Notes: generated from the letters alone by a model not told the origin. 64,000 nt of DNA from DASWOJ01 sp036398775 (GCA_036398775.1 DASWOJ010000485.1:1-64000); one strand, 5' to 3'; counted from the stretch's first letter, positions 34,243 through 43,023 are shown. Made by a program: numbers and translations.

Positions 34243-34449
34243 CGTGGGGCTGGCCGGGACCGCGCCGCGTTGTTGATCAGCGCGGCTGCCGGACCTAAGG
34301 GAGAACATGGGTGCTCAATGTATTGTTGCGCTGATCAGCATTGAGATCTATCGCTGATCTGCTGCCGGCTGACGCGGGCTTCCGATCCCAGGCACGGAAA
34401 GGCTGCGTGACGGACAACGCAGCGGCATCAGCGCGCCGGCACCGGACCA

Positions 34450-35673
34450 TCAGGCTTTCGACGGCACAGCGTATCCCGGACGTTCGAGAACGTAGGACGC
34501 ACCAAACACCGCCAAGCCCGCGAGGGTGAGCAGCGCCCCAACTGCCCCGGTCGAAGTCCAGCCAAAGCCTGCCGCGATCACCGCCCCACCAAGCCAGGCG
34601 CCGAGGGCGTTGGCCACATTGAATGCGGAATGGTTGAGCGAGGCCGCCAGCATCTGGGCGTCGGGCGCCACATCCAAAAGACGGGTTTGGAGGGCGGGTC
34701 CAAGCCCCATGCTGGTGGCCCCGATCAGGAAGATGTTGATCGTGACGGCGGGTAGGCTGACGGGAGTGAAGAAGAAGAACGCCTGCGCCACCATGCTCAG
34801 CGCCATCGTCACCCCGATGGCGCGCATGACGCCCCGGTCCGCCATCCAGCCGCCAGCCATGTTCCCCACGATCATCCCAAGGCCAAAGATGGCGAGCAGG
34901 ACCGGCACCATCGTCTCATGGACCCGGGTCACCTCCGTCAGCGTGGGTGCGATGTAGCTGTAGATTGCAAACATGCCGCCGAACCCGATGGCAGCGGTGG
35001 CAAGGGCCAGCAGGACCCGTGGATGCAGCATCGCGCTCATCTCACGCTTGACGCCGATCGCTTGCCCGGCGCCAACGACGGGCAGGCAGACGCGGATCAG
35101 GAGGGCAGTGGCCAGCGCCAGCGCGGCAACGGCGCCAAACACGATGCGCCATCCCGCAACCTGTCCGAGCCATGTCGCCAAGGGGACGCCCAGCAGGTTT
35201 GCGACGCTGAGACCGAGGATGACCCGCGCCACGGCACTGGCCCGCCGGCCAGGCGGCACCAGGGACGCGGCTACCATGGCAGCGGTGCCGAGATACGCGC
35301 CGTGCGGCAGGCCCGCGACGAGGCGTGCAGCGGTGATGCCGAGGAAGTCCGGTGCGAAGGCGGTCGCAAGGTTGCCGAGGGCGATCAGCAGCGCGAGGCC
35401 GATCAGCAGCCGGCGCCGGGGGCAGCGGGTGAAGCTCAAGGCGATGAGGGGCGCACCGAAGACGACGCCCACGGCATAGGCGCTGATCGTAAGCCCGCCC
35501 CTCGACACCGAGACGCCGGCTTCCGCGGCGACCTGGGGCAACAGTCCCATGGACGCGAACTCGCTGACGCCAAGGGCGAAGGCGCCGAGGCACAAGGCGA
35601 GTTCGGCGGCATGGGCGCCATATGATGAGAGGGTTGGCGTAGAAGCGGCGTTCGAAATCATTCGCATGTCCAT
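34450..35673 (-). CDS. MFS transporter, DHA1/arabinose-efflux (AraJ) type
   Basis: A 407-residue major facilitator with about 12 hydrophobic segments. The loop 2-3 region reads TRCPRRRLLIGLALL, and AGLPHGAYLGTAAMVAASLVP is typical of the sugar/drug efflux group (AraJ, YdhP). It probably exports small organic molecules by proton antiport. The start MDMRMISN lies inside a 7-5-7 inverted repeat; other in-frame ATGs (e.g. MRMISN) are possible. It is convergent with the aldo/keto reductase gene, and there is no adjacent regulator. Confidence 0.88.
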   Translation of the reverse strand: MDMRMISNAASTPTLSSYGAHAAELALCLGAFALGVSEFASMGLLPQVAAEAGVSVSRGGLTISAYAVGVVFGAPLIALSFTRCPRRRLLIGLALLIALGNLATAFAPDFLGITAARLVAGLPHGAYLGTAAMVAASLVPPGRRASAVARVILGLSVANLLGVPLATWLGQVAGWRIVFGAVAALALATALLIRVCLPVVGAGQAIGVKREMSAMLHPRVLLALATAAIGFGGMFAIYSYIAPTLTEVTRVHETMVPVLLAIFGLGMIVGNMAGGWMADRGVMRAIGVTMALSMVAQAFFFFTPVSLPAVTINIFLIGATSMGLGPALQTRLLDVAPDAQMLAASLNHSAFNVANALGAWLGGAVIAAGFGWTSTGAVGALLTLAGLAVFGASYVLERPGYAVPSKA

Positions 35674-35687
35674 TCCAAGAGAATGGA
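35669..35687. promoter_or_regulatory. Inverted repeat at MFS gene start
   Basis: TCCATTC-CAAGA-GAATGGA: a perfect 7-bp inverted repeat with a 5-base spacer, overlapping the MFS start codon region and its upstream bases. The position suits a repressor operator or a small RNA structure that masks the start. The binding protein is unknown. Confidence 0.45.
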
Positions 35688-35848
35688 CGCTTCCTCACCA
35701 GGCTTGCCCGGCATTACGCCGCGCCAGCGGTGTCGTTATTCTCCTTGTAGCCACTTCCTGCGCTCACGCGAAGGTCCGCCGTCTGCCACAGGCAGTCACT
35801 CATTGTGGCAGCCGGTTTCAAAGCCGTGGCTGTTGGCATGAGCCGCCG

Positions 35849-36583
35849 CTACCCCGCCGCGACCGTCTTGCCCCCAAGGTAGGCCGCCCGCACGTCTGGA
35901 TTGCTCCAAAGCTCCCCCGGCGCCCCGCTCACCAGCAGCGTCCCCGTTTCCAGCACATACCCGCGGTCCGCCACCGACAGCGCCATATGCGCGTTCTGCT
36001 CCACCAGCAGCACCGTCGTACCGCGGCGCCTAATCTCGGCGATGATGCGGAACACCTGCTGCACGACCAGCGGCGCCAGGCCCAGCGACGGCTCGTCCAG
36101 CAGCAGCAGGCGAGGCTTTGCCATCAGGCCGCGGGCGACGGCGACCATCTGCAACTGGCCGCCGGACAGGGTCCAGCCCAGGGCGTGCTGCAACGGCTGC
36201 AGCCCGGGGAAGAAGGCCAGCATCTCGTCAGCCTCGGTCTCCAGCGTGCGCCGGGCGACGCCGCGGCGGTTGCTGCCGCCCAGCAGGATGTTCTCCCGCA
36301 CCGTCAGCCCCGGGAATACCCGGCGCCCTTCCGGCACATGGGCGATGCCCAGGCGCACGATGGCCTCCGGCTTCAGCCCCAGCAGCGACTGCCCGGCGAA
36401 GGCGAGGCGCCCCGACACGTTCGGCACCAGGCCGCTGATGGTGCGCAGCGTTGTGCTCTTGCCCGCGCCGTTGCTGCCGAGGAGGGCGACGATCTCGCCC
36501 TCCTCGACCACCAGCGACAGGTCCTTCAGCACCGGCGCCGCGCCGTAGCGGGCGGTGAGGCCGCCCATCTCAAGCAGCGGCAT
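35849..36583 (-). CDS. livF: Branched-chain amino acid-type ABC transporter ATP-binding protein LivF
   Basis: ATPase of 244 residues. Walker A GSNGAGKSTT, signature TLSGGQLQMVAVARGL, Walker B LLLLDEPSLGLAP, switch His replaced by the LivF-type LVEQNAHMAL region. LivF pairs with the LivG domain to drive a HAAT-family importer. Its start overlaps the end of the livM-livG fusion by 14 bases on the same strand, so it is the last gene of the operon. The substrate could be branched-chain amino acids, urea, amides or aromatics; sequence alone does not say. Confidence 0.92.
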   Translation of the reverse strand: MPLLEMGGLTARYGAAPVLKDLSLVVEEGEIVALLGSNGAGKSTTLRTISGLVPNVSGRLAFAGQSLLGLKPEAIVRLGIAHVPEGRRVFPGLTVRENILLGGSNRRGVARRTLETEADEMLAFFPGLQPLQHALGWTLSGGQLQMVAVARGLMAKPRLLLLDEPSLGLAPLVVQQVFRIIAEIRRRGTTVLLVEQNAHMALSVADRGYVLETGTLLVSGAPGELWSNPDVRAAYLGGKTVAAG

Positions 36584-38354
36584 CGCGCGGCTCCCCCAAG
36601 TAGGCGGCGATCACGTCGGGATGCGCCAGCACGTCGCGCGGCGTCCCGTCGGCGATGCGCCGGCCGAAGTTCAGCACGGTGATGTGGTCCGCCACCTGCT
36701 CGACCAGGTTCATGTCGTGGTCCACGATCAGGATGGTCAGGCCATGGCCCTTCAAGCGCCGCAGCAGCGCCCCTAGCTCGCCCTTCTCCGTCAGGTTCAG
36801 CCCGGCGGCCGGCTCGTCGAGCAGCACGACGGCCGGGTTGCCGGCCAGGGCGCGGGCGATCTCGACGTAGCGCTGCATCCCGTAGGACAGGGTGCCCACC
36901 ATACGCCCGGCATCGGCGCGCAGGCCGACGAAGTCCAGTGCTGCGAGCGCACGCTCGACGACGAGGGCGGGCTGCTCGGCAATGTCGTTGCCGGGTCGCT
37001 CGGCACCGACCATGACGTTCTCCAGCACCGTCATACCGCGGAACACGCGGATGTTCTGGAAGGTGCGGGCCAGCCCGGCGCGGGTGCGCTGGTGCGGGGC
37101 GGTGCCGGTCACGTCCCGGCCCCCGAGCGTGATGCGCCCGGCGGTCGGGCGATACAGGCCGGTGACGACGTTGATGAAGGTGCTCTTGCCCGACCCGTTC
37201 GGCCCGATCAGCGCGTGCACGGTGCCGCGGCGCACGGCGAGGTCCACCCCGTCCAGCGCCTTGAGGCCGCCGAAGTGCTTGGCCAGGCCCTCGATCCCCA
37301 GCACGACCTCCGCCGTCGCGGTGCCGCGCTGGCCCAGCAGGGGCAGGGGCGGCACGTCGCCGGTGATGGCGGGCGCGGCCCGGCGCAGGCGGCTGGTGAA
37401 GCCCCACAGCCCCTCCGGCAGGAACACCATGATGAGGATCACCGCCGCGCCATACACCGCCAGGTAGATGTTGCGCAGGAAGCGCAGCCATTCCGGCAGG
37501 ATCACCAGCAGCCCGGTGCCCAGCAATGCCCCAAACGGCGAGGCGATGCCGCCCAGCAGGCCCATGGTCAGCATGACGATGCTCTCGGCGAAGCTGAACT
37601 CGTCCGGGCTGATGTAGGACCGCGCGCCGGCATACAGGCCGCCGCCCAGGCCGCCCAGCATCGCGCTGATGGCGAACGCCAGGACCTTGGTGCGCAGCAC
37701 GTCGATGCCGCAGGTGCTGGCCGCGATCTCGTTGTCCCTGACGGACTGCATGGCCCGGCCGAGCCGCGTGGTCTTGAGGCGCCACACCGCCCAGGTCACC
37801 GCCGCCAGCGCCAGCAGGCAGAACGTCAAATAGCGGTCTCCGGCGTCCAGCCGCAGGCCGGGCACGTTGGGGCGGCCGATGCCCTTCACCCCGTCCGGCC
37901 CGTGCGTCAGGCCGATCCAGTTGGTCAGCACCAGCGTCAGGATCTGCTGGAAGGAGATCGTGACCATCGCCAGGTAGTGCCCGCCCAGCCGGAGGCTCGC
38001 GAGGCCCAGGAGCACGCCGAACAGCAGCGCCGCGGCGACGCCGGCCGCGAGCGACAGGAAGAAGTGCAGCCCGGCATCTGCGGTGCCCAAGGCCACGCCA
38101 TAGGCGCCGAGGCCGAAGAACGCCGCCTGCGCCAGGGAAATCTGCCCGCAGTAGCCCAGCACCACCACCAACCCGGTGACGGCCACCGCCTGGGTCGCGG
38201 CCTGCATGAGGATGTTGAGGATGTAGCCCTGGGATGGCAGCAACGCGGACGCGGCCAGGATGGCGATGGCTGCCAAGGCAAGGCCGGGCAGGCCGCGCCA
38301 AGCCCGGGCGTGCTGGATGCGGGAGGCCGCGGGGGCGAGGGTGGTGGCGCTCAT
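36570..38354 (-). CDS. Fused permease-ATPase of HAAT importer (LivM-LivG)
   Basis: A 594-residue natural fusion. Residues about 20-320 are a LivM permease with about nine membrane segments (LVVVLGYCGQISLAQAAFFG, QSVRDNEIAASTCGID). Residues about 350-590 are a LivG ATPase: Walker A GPNGSGKS (384-391), the LivG-type signature LSYGMQR (489-495) and Walker B VVLLDEPAAGLN. ARTFQNIRVFRGMTVLENVMVG is the usual Q-loop region. The start at ATG 38354 (MSATTLAP) is chosen; upstream in-frame sequence comes from a REPIN element. It overlaps livF by 14 bases. Such LivMG fusions are known but not the common layout. Confidence 0.92.
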   Translation of the reverse strand: MSATTLAPAASRIQHARAWRGLPGLALAAIAILAASALLPSQGYILNILMQAATQAVAVTGLVVVLGYCGQISLAQAAFFGLGAYGVALGTADAGLHFFLSLAAGVAAALLFGVLLGLASLRLGGHYLAMVTISFQQILTLVLTNWIGLTHGPDGVKGIGRPNVPGLRLDAGDRYLTFCLLALAAVTWAVWRLKTTRLGRAMQSVRDNEIAASTCGIDVLRTKVLAFAISAMLGGLGGGLYAGARSYISPDEFSFAESIVMLTMGLLGGIASPFGALLGTGLLVILPEWLRFLRNIYLAVYGAAVILIMVFLPEGLWGFTSRLRRAAPAITGDVPPLPLLGQRGTATAEVVLGIEGLAKHFGGLKALDGVDLAVRRGTVHALIGPNGSGKSTFINVVTGLYRPTAGRITLGGRDVTGTAPHQRTRAGLARTFQNIRVFRGMTVLENVMVGAERPGNDIAEQPALVVERALAALDFVGLRADAGRMVGTLSYGMQRYVEIARALAGNPAVVLLDEPAAGLNLTEKGELGALLRRLKGHGLTILIVDHDMNLVEQVADHITVLNFGRRIADGTPRDVLAHPDVIAAYLGEPRDAAA

Positions 38355-38439
38355 GCCGATGCCATGTTGCTGCCGGCGCCGGGAGTGCCGCGCCGCAAAC
38401 AGCTTGCGTTGACCGTGCGTGCGGCTGAACCGCTTGCTG

Positions 38440-38587
38440 CTCCCTCTCCTTCCGGGAGAGGGCCGGGGTGAGGGGGTGGGCAAGCTCCAACCCGTCCAAA
38501 GCGGGGCCGCGTGCCTGCGGAGCCAGCAATACTCCGCGCCGCAGCCAAGACCCCCTCACCCCAACCCTCTCCCGGAGGGAGAGGGAG
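38440..38587. repeat. REPIN-like inverted REP doublet, copy 3
   Basis: A 148-bp element with arms 38440-38474 and 38553-38587, in the 265-base gap between livH and the livM-livG gene. The core is partly shared with copy 4 next to the right arm (GCAG[C/G]CAAGACCCCCTCACC) and next to the left arm (GGGGGTGGG). Confidence 0.9.
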
Positions 38588-38619
38588 CAGCAGGGCGGTG
38601 CTGCTGGTGGACGTGCCCA

Positions 38620-39495
38620 TCACGCCTTCTCCGCGATCTTTTCGCCGAACAGCCCTTGCGGCCGGACCAGCAGGAACAGCAGCAGCAGCCCGAAGGCCAG
38701 CGCGTCCTTGTAGGGCACGCTGATGTAGGCCGCCCCGAAGGTCTCCACCACGCCCAGCGCCAGCCCGCCCAGGATGGCGCCGGGGATGTTGCCGAAGCCG
38801 CCGATGATGTTGGCCGCGAACGCCTTCAACGAGATGATCGCCCCCATCCCCACGGATACGAACAGCACCGGCGCCACCAGGATGCCGGCCAGCCCGCCGA
38901 GCGCCGCGCTGTAGCCGAAGGTGATCAGCACCATGGCCGCGACGGGGATGCCCAGCAGGCTCGCCATCTCCTTGTCCTGGCTGGTGGCCTGGAGCTTCTT
39001 GCCCAGCAGCGTCTTCTCGAAGATCAGGTATTGCAGCAGCACCAGGGCGGCCGCGGCGACGATGATGGACAGATACTGGCTGTCCATGAACACGCCGCCG
39101 ACCTCGAAGCCGGGGTCGTCGAACAGGCCGGGCAGCACCTGCGGGCTGGGGCCATAGGCGACGAGCACGAAGTTGGACAGGAAGATGCTGGCCCCGATGG
39201 TGCTGATGATGACCGGCAACTGCCCGCGGTGCCGCAGCGGCCAGTAGGTCGCGCCTGCGAACAGCAGGCCGAATCCGGCCATCAAGGCGACGGCCACCGG
39301 CAGCGCCACGAAATACGGCACTCCCAGGTCTCCGGCCAGAATCACCATCAGGTAGGCTCCCAGCATGGAGAACTCGCCCTGCGCGAAGTTCACGACGCTG
39401 GCGGCGCGGATCAGCAGCACGAAGCCCAGGGCGACCAGCGCATAGATGGCGCCGATGCCGAGGCCGGTGAACAGCAGTTGCGGGACGAGGCTCAT
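38620..39495 (-). CDS. livH: Branched-chain amino acid-type ABC permease LivH
   Basis: Integral membrane permease of 291 residues, starting MSLVPQLLFTGLGIGAIYAL, as LivH proteins do. It carries about eight hydrophobic segments and the family motif ALGFVLLIRAASVVNFAQGEF, plus GLAGILVAPVLFVSVGMG and KAFAANIIGGFGNIPGAI before the last helices. It lies between the substrate-binding gene and the fused LivM-LivG gene on one strand, but REPIN elements separate it from both. Upstream in-frame codons come from the REPIN element, so 39495 is the likely start. Confidence 0.93.
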   Translation of the reverse strand: MSLVPQLLFTGLGIGAIYALVALGFVLLIRAASVVNFAQGEFSMLGAYLMVILAGDLGVPYFVALPVAVALMAGFGLLFAGATYWPLRHRGQLPVIISTIGASIFLSNFVLVAYGPSPQVLPGLFDDPGFEVGGVFMDSQYLSIIVAAAALVLLQYLIFEKTLLGKKLQATSQDKEMASLLGIPVAAMVLITFGYSAALGGLAGILVAPVLFVSVGMGAIISLKAFAANIIGGFGNIPGAILGGLALGVVETFGAAYISVPYKDALAFGLLLLFLLVRPQGLFGEKIAEKA

Positions 39496-39513
39496 GAGTG
39501 CAGGCGCCTCCGG

Positions 39514-39662
39514 TTCCCTCTCCCTCCGGGAGAGGGTTGGGGTGAGGGGGTGGGTAGGGGCCACGTGTTCCCGGGATGGGGCCGCAGTGCTTTGGCGAGG
39601 TAGGCGCTCCGCTCCGCAGGCAAGACCCCCTCACCCCGGCCCTCTCGCGAAGGGAGAGGGAG
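39514..39662. repeat. REPIN-like inverted REP doublet, copy 4
   Basis: A 149-bp element with arms 39514-39548 and 39628-39662, in the 234-base gap between the substrate-binding gene and livH. The right arm ends with CTCTCGCGAAGGGAGAGGGAG, changed at the hairpin tip relative to the other copies. Confidence 0.9.
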
Positions 39663-39729
39663 CAGGAAGCGATCCATCGGCGCCCGGGATGCAGGCCAGC
39701 CGCCTTGCTGGAAAGCGCGGCCCATGCCG

Positions 39730-40869
39730 CTAGCCCTTCACTTCGATCCGTCGGTCGAACACCACCTTGCCGTTCTCGTTCTTGACGATGTTGTAGCCGC
39801 GCAGGCCGTCGCCCTTGTCGTCGAAGTTGTATTCGCCCTCCGCCCCGGCGAATCCCTTGATCCCCGCCAGCGCCGCCCGCAGCTTCTCCGGCTCCGTGCC
39901 GCCCGCATCGGTGATGGCGCGGGCCAGCAGCAGCACGGCGTCGTGGGCGTAGGAGGACTGGTTGTCGGGCAGCGCCTTGTAGAGCGACTGATACTTGTCG
40001 GCGAACGCCTTCGACGCCGGGGTCGCGTCCACGGCATAGTCCGCCACCCCGTAGGTGCCGAACAGCGACCGGCCCGCGAGGTTGAGCGCCGTCGTGTTGA
40101 CGATGGAGGGCGAGCCGACCCAGGGGATCGTCACCCCCAACTGGCGCAACTGCCGGGCGAAGATGCCCAGGTCGCTCTCGAAGGTGAAGTAGCTGCCGAG
40201 GACGTCGGCGCCGGACTGCCGTACCGCCAGCACCACGGCGGTGTAGTCGCTGGCCTGGTTGGTGTAGCCCTGCATCAGCACGGGGGTGATGCCCTTTTCC
40301 TTGAGCGCCGCCTCCAGCGCCTTGGAGCCATTGGTGCCGAAGGCGTCGGTTGAGAACACCACCGCCCATTTCTGCTTCTTCAGCTCGCCCACGCCGAACT
40401 CGGCGATGACCTTGGCGGAGTAGCTGTCATTGGGCCGGCAGCGGAACAGCCAGGGGTTGCCCTGCTGGGTCAGCGTCGGGTCGGTGCCGCCGAACAGCAT
40501 GGGCTTGCCCGTCTTCAGCACGTCGGGCGCCACCGCATTGACCTGGGTGCTGCGGATCGGGCCGATGAAGGCGGCGATGTCCGGGCGCGACGCCAGCCGG
40601 CTGAAGGCGAGCACGGCGCCGGGGTTGGTGGTCTGGTCGTCCTCGGTGACGATCTCCAGCTTGCGGCCGAGCACGCCCTTCTCGTTCACGGCGTCGAGTG
40701 CGATCTTGATGCCGTTCTGCTGCAGCCTGCCGGCCTCGGCCGCCGGGCCGGTCACGGGCGTCATGACGCCGACCTTGATGGTGTCCTCTGCGGCGTGGGC
40801 GATGCGGGGCAGGGCGGCAAGGGCAGCCGCGCCGAGCGCGATGCCACGGCGGGTGATCGGTTGGGACAT
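39730..40869 (-). CDS. ABC transporter substrate-binding protein, LivJ/HAAT type
   Basis: Periplasmic binding protein, 379 residues (peripla_BP_6). A Tat-like or Sec signal is at the N-terminus (ITRRGIALGAAALAALPRIAHA). The body shows IKVGVMTPVTGPAAEAG, EIVTEDDQTTNPGAVLAFSRL, the ligand-site stretch GPIRSTQVNA and VVFSTDAFGTNGSKAL. First gene of the liv operon, so it defines the substrate, which is probably an amino acid or amide but cannot be told apart from related ligands. GAGGAACCACC precedes the ATG at 40869. Confidence 0.92.
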   Translation of the reverse strand: MSQPITRRGIALGAAALAALPRIAHAAEDTIKVGVMTPVTGPAAEAGRLQQNGIKIALDAVNEKGVLGRKLEIVTEDDQTTNPGAVLAFSRLASRPDIAAFIGPIRSTQVNAVAPDVLKTGKPMLFGGTDPTLTQQGNPWLFRCRPNDSYSAKVIAEFGVGELKKQKWAVVFSTDAFGTNGSKALEAALKEKGITPVLMQGYTNQASDYTAVVLAVRQSGADVLGSYFTFESDLGIFARQLRQLGVTIPWVGSPSIVNTTALNLAGRSLFGTYGVADYAVDATPASKAFADKYQSLYKALPDNQSSYAHDAVLLLARAITDAGGTEPEKLRAALAGIKGFAGAEGEYNFDDKGDGLRGYNIVKNENGKVVFDRRIEVKG

Positions 40870-41197
40870 GGTGGTTCCTCCTCAAGGCAGGCCTTTTACG
40901 GCCAGCGTTGCCCGTGAGGCTGGATGAAACGGTGCAGGACTGCAAGCCGCCGCTGCACCTGCCTGGTGATTACCCGGAGCCAGCGGCCCTGCCCGTCGCC
41001 GGCGATGGCGAGGCCCGTCCGCAGCTTGCGACATCAACAGGGTTGAAACGTTTCCTGCGGCTGCCGCACACCGAGATTGCAACGATTTCATGGGTATCTG
41101 ACGGACGCGTCCTGACGCACGCGGCTCTTGTCAATTCATAACTAATTCCCGTGCATCTGAAACCAGGCCCCAGCGGTATTAAAATGCGGACAGGGGC
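40870..41197. promoter_or_regulatory. Divergent promoter region, liv operon / GGDEF-EAL gene
   Basis: 328 bases with no gene. The right half (about 41128-41188) is clearly AT-richer, with TTGTCAATTCATAAC and GGTATTAAAATGCGG, so the promoter of the GGDEF-EAL gene is probably there. A precise -35/-10 pair cannot be set from the sequence. The left half presumably holds the liv promoter. Confidence 0.4.
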
Positions 41198-42952
41198 ATG
41201 ACAGCAATCGCAAACCAGGACCTGGGGGTTTGGGGACGGGCGGATGATCCGCAGGCGCAGATGCGGCTGCGTGACCGTGCGCTCGACAAGATGCGCCAAG
41301 GGCTGTGCGTGTTCAACGGCCAGCGTCAACTGCTGCTGTTCAACCGGCGCTATGCGGAGATGTATCGCATCCGGCCGGAGGATTTATGGATCGGCATGAC
41401 GCTGGAGCAGATTGCGGACCTGCGCTACGCCGCGGGCACCGGCCCGGACATACCGAAGGAAAGCTACTTGGCATGGCGGGGCAGCATCCAGCTTTCCGAT
41501 CAGGCCATGCAAACGGTGGTCACGCTGCGCAACGGCGACGTTTATGAAATCCATCACGAGCCGACGACGGATGGCGGCTGGGTTTCGACGCACGACGACA
41601 TCACCGAGCGCCGCCGGGCCGAGCGGCTGATCCAGCGCATGGCGCACCACGACGCGCTGACGGGACTGCCCAACCGCGTGCTGTTCGCCGAGCGGCTGGG
41701 TGGCATGGTGAAGCAGCTTGGCCGCTCGCCGGAGATGGTGGCGGTGCTGTGCCTGGACCTGGACCGGTTCAAGGAGGTCAACGACACGCAGGGCCATGCC
41801 GCCGGGGATACGCTGTTGCGCCAGGTGGCGGGGCGGCTGCGGCACGAGGTGTGCCTGGCCGACACCTTGTCCCGCTTGGGCGGGGATGAGTTCGCGATCA
41901 TCCTGAACGGCCTGCAGGACGCCGGAGACGCAACGGCCTTTGCGGAGCGGGTGATCCGCGCGTTGACCGTGCCGTTCCAGTTGGGTGCGCAGGCGGTCGT
42001 GATCGGCGTCAGCGTCGGCATCGCACTGTGCGACGGCACCGCGATCGCTGCCGGCGAGGCGCTTCCGGACCCGGACCAGGTTCTGCGCTGCGCGGACATG
42101 GCGCTGTATTGCGCCAAGGCCGAGGGGCGGAACAGCTTCCGCTACTTCCATCCCAGCATGAACGCGCGCCTGCAGCGCCAACGCTCGATGGAGCAGGATC
42201 TGCGGCGCGCGCTGGCGGATGGCCAACTGCTGCTGCACTACCAGCCGCAGGTTGACCTCGCGACGCGGCGCGTCACCGGGATGGAGGCGCTGCTGCGCTG
42301 GCATCATCCGGAACAGGGCATGATCCCACCCAGCGAGTTCATTCCGCTATGCGAGGAAACCGGGCTGATCGCGCCCGTGGGCGAATGGGTGCTGCGGACG
42401 GCCTGCATCCAGGGGGCACGGTGGAACAGCGAAGGACGGGGCATGCGGCTGGCGGTCAACCTATCCCCGGTCCAGGTGCAGCAGCCGGGGCTGGTTGCCC
42501 TGGTGGCGGAGGCGTTGCAGGACAGCGGCCTGCCGCCGAGCCTGCTGGAGCTGGAGATCACCGAGGGCACCCTGCTGCACGATACCGAGCAGACGTTGCA
42601 AACGCTCGGCGGCATACGCGCCCTGGGCGTCGGCATCGTGCTGGACGATTTCGGGACGGGCTACTCCAGCCTGAGCTACCTGCGCCGCTTCCCGTTCGGC
42701 AAGCTGAAGATTGACCGCGGGTTCGTGGCGCATGTGGTGGACGATCCGGGCGCAGCATCCATCGTGCGCGCGGTCGCAACCCTGGGCCGGTCCCTGGGAA
42801 TGCTGGTGACGGCCGAAGGGATCGAGTCGGCGGCGCAGTTCGCGCGTTTGAAGGCGTTGGGATGCGATGAGGGCCAGGGCTATTTTCTGGCCAGGCCCGC
42901 CGCGGTGGAATGCTTGGCGGAGCTGAACGGATGGTGCCGCGCGCGCGGGTAA
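41198..42952 (+). CDS. PAS-GGDEF-EAL cyclic-di-GMP signalling protein
   Basis: A 584-residue cytoplasmic protein. Residues about 28-138 are a PAS-7-like sensor (MRQGLCVFNGQRQLLLFNRRYAEMY). Residues about 148-315 are a diguanylate cyclase with an intact GGDEF (228-232). Residues about 335-580 are a phosphodiesterase with EALLRW (363-368), the metal/substrate segments NLSPVQVQ and DDFGTGYSSLSYL, and TAEGIES. Both active sites look complete, so it could make or break c-di-GMP. The RxxD inhibitory site before GGDEF is not present (CLAD instead). No transmembrane helix. It stands alone, with its own promoter. Confidence 0.93.
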   Translation: MTAIANQDLGVWGRADDPQAQMRLRDRALDKMRQGLCVFNGQRQLLLFNRRYAEMYRIRPEDLWIGMTLEQIADLRYAAGTGPDIPKESYLAWRGSIQLSDQAMQTVVTLRNGDVYEIHHEPTTDGGWVSTHDDITERRRAERLIQRMAHHDALTGLPNRVLFAERLGGMVKQLGRSPEMVAVLCLDLDRFKEVNDTQGHAAGDTLLRQVAGRLRHEVCLADTLSRLGGDEFAIILNGLQDAGDATAFAERVIRALTVPFQLGAQAVVIGVSVGIALCDGTAIAAGEALPDPDQVLRCADMALYCAKAEGRNSFRYFHPSMNARLQRQRSMEQDLRRALADGQLLLHYQPQVDLATRRVTGMEALLRWHHPEQGMIPPSEFIPLCEETGLIAPVGEWVLRTACIQGARWNSEGRGMRLAVNLSPVQVQQPGLVALVAEALQDSGLPPSLLELEITEGTLLHDTEQTLQTLGGIRALGVGIVLDDFGTGYSSLSYLRRFPFGKLKIDRGFVAHVVDDPGAASIVRAVATLGRSLGMLVTAEGIESAAQFARLKALGCDEGQGYFLARPAAVECLAELNGWCRARG

Positions 42953-43023
42953 GCAGGGCTAGGGAGACCAGGCTCCGTCGTGCCGCAGCGGCTCAAGCCC
43001 AGACCAGCATGATGCAGACGACG

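Noticed and set aside
34274..34337. 10-bp inverted repeat TGATCAGCGC/GCGCTGATCA as terminator between convergent genes
   Set aside because: The arms are 44 bases apart with no U-tract, so hairpin formation is doubtful; it may be chance.
41128..41180. Sigma-70-like TTGTCA / GTGCAT pair before the GGDEF-EAL gene
   Set aside because: The -10 match is poor and other AT-rich hexamers fit as well; only the general region is reported.
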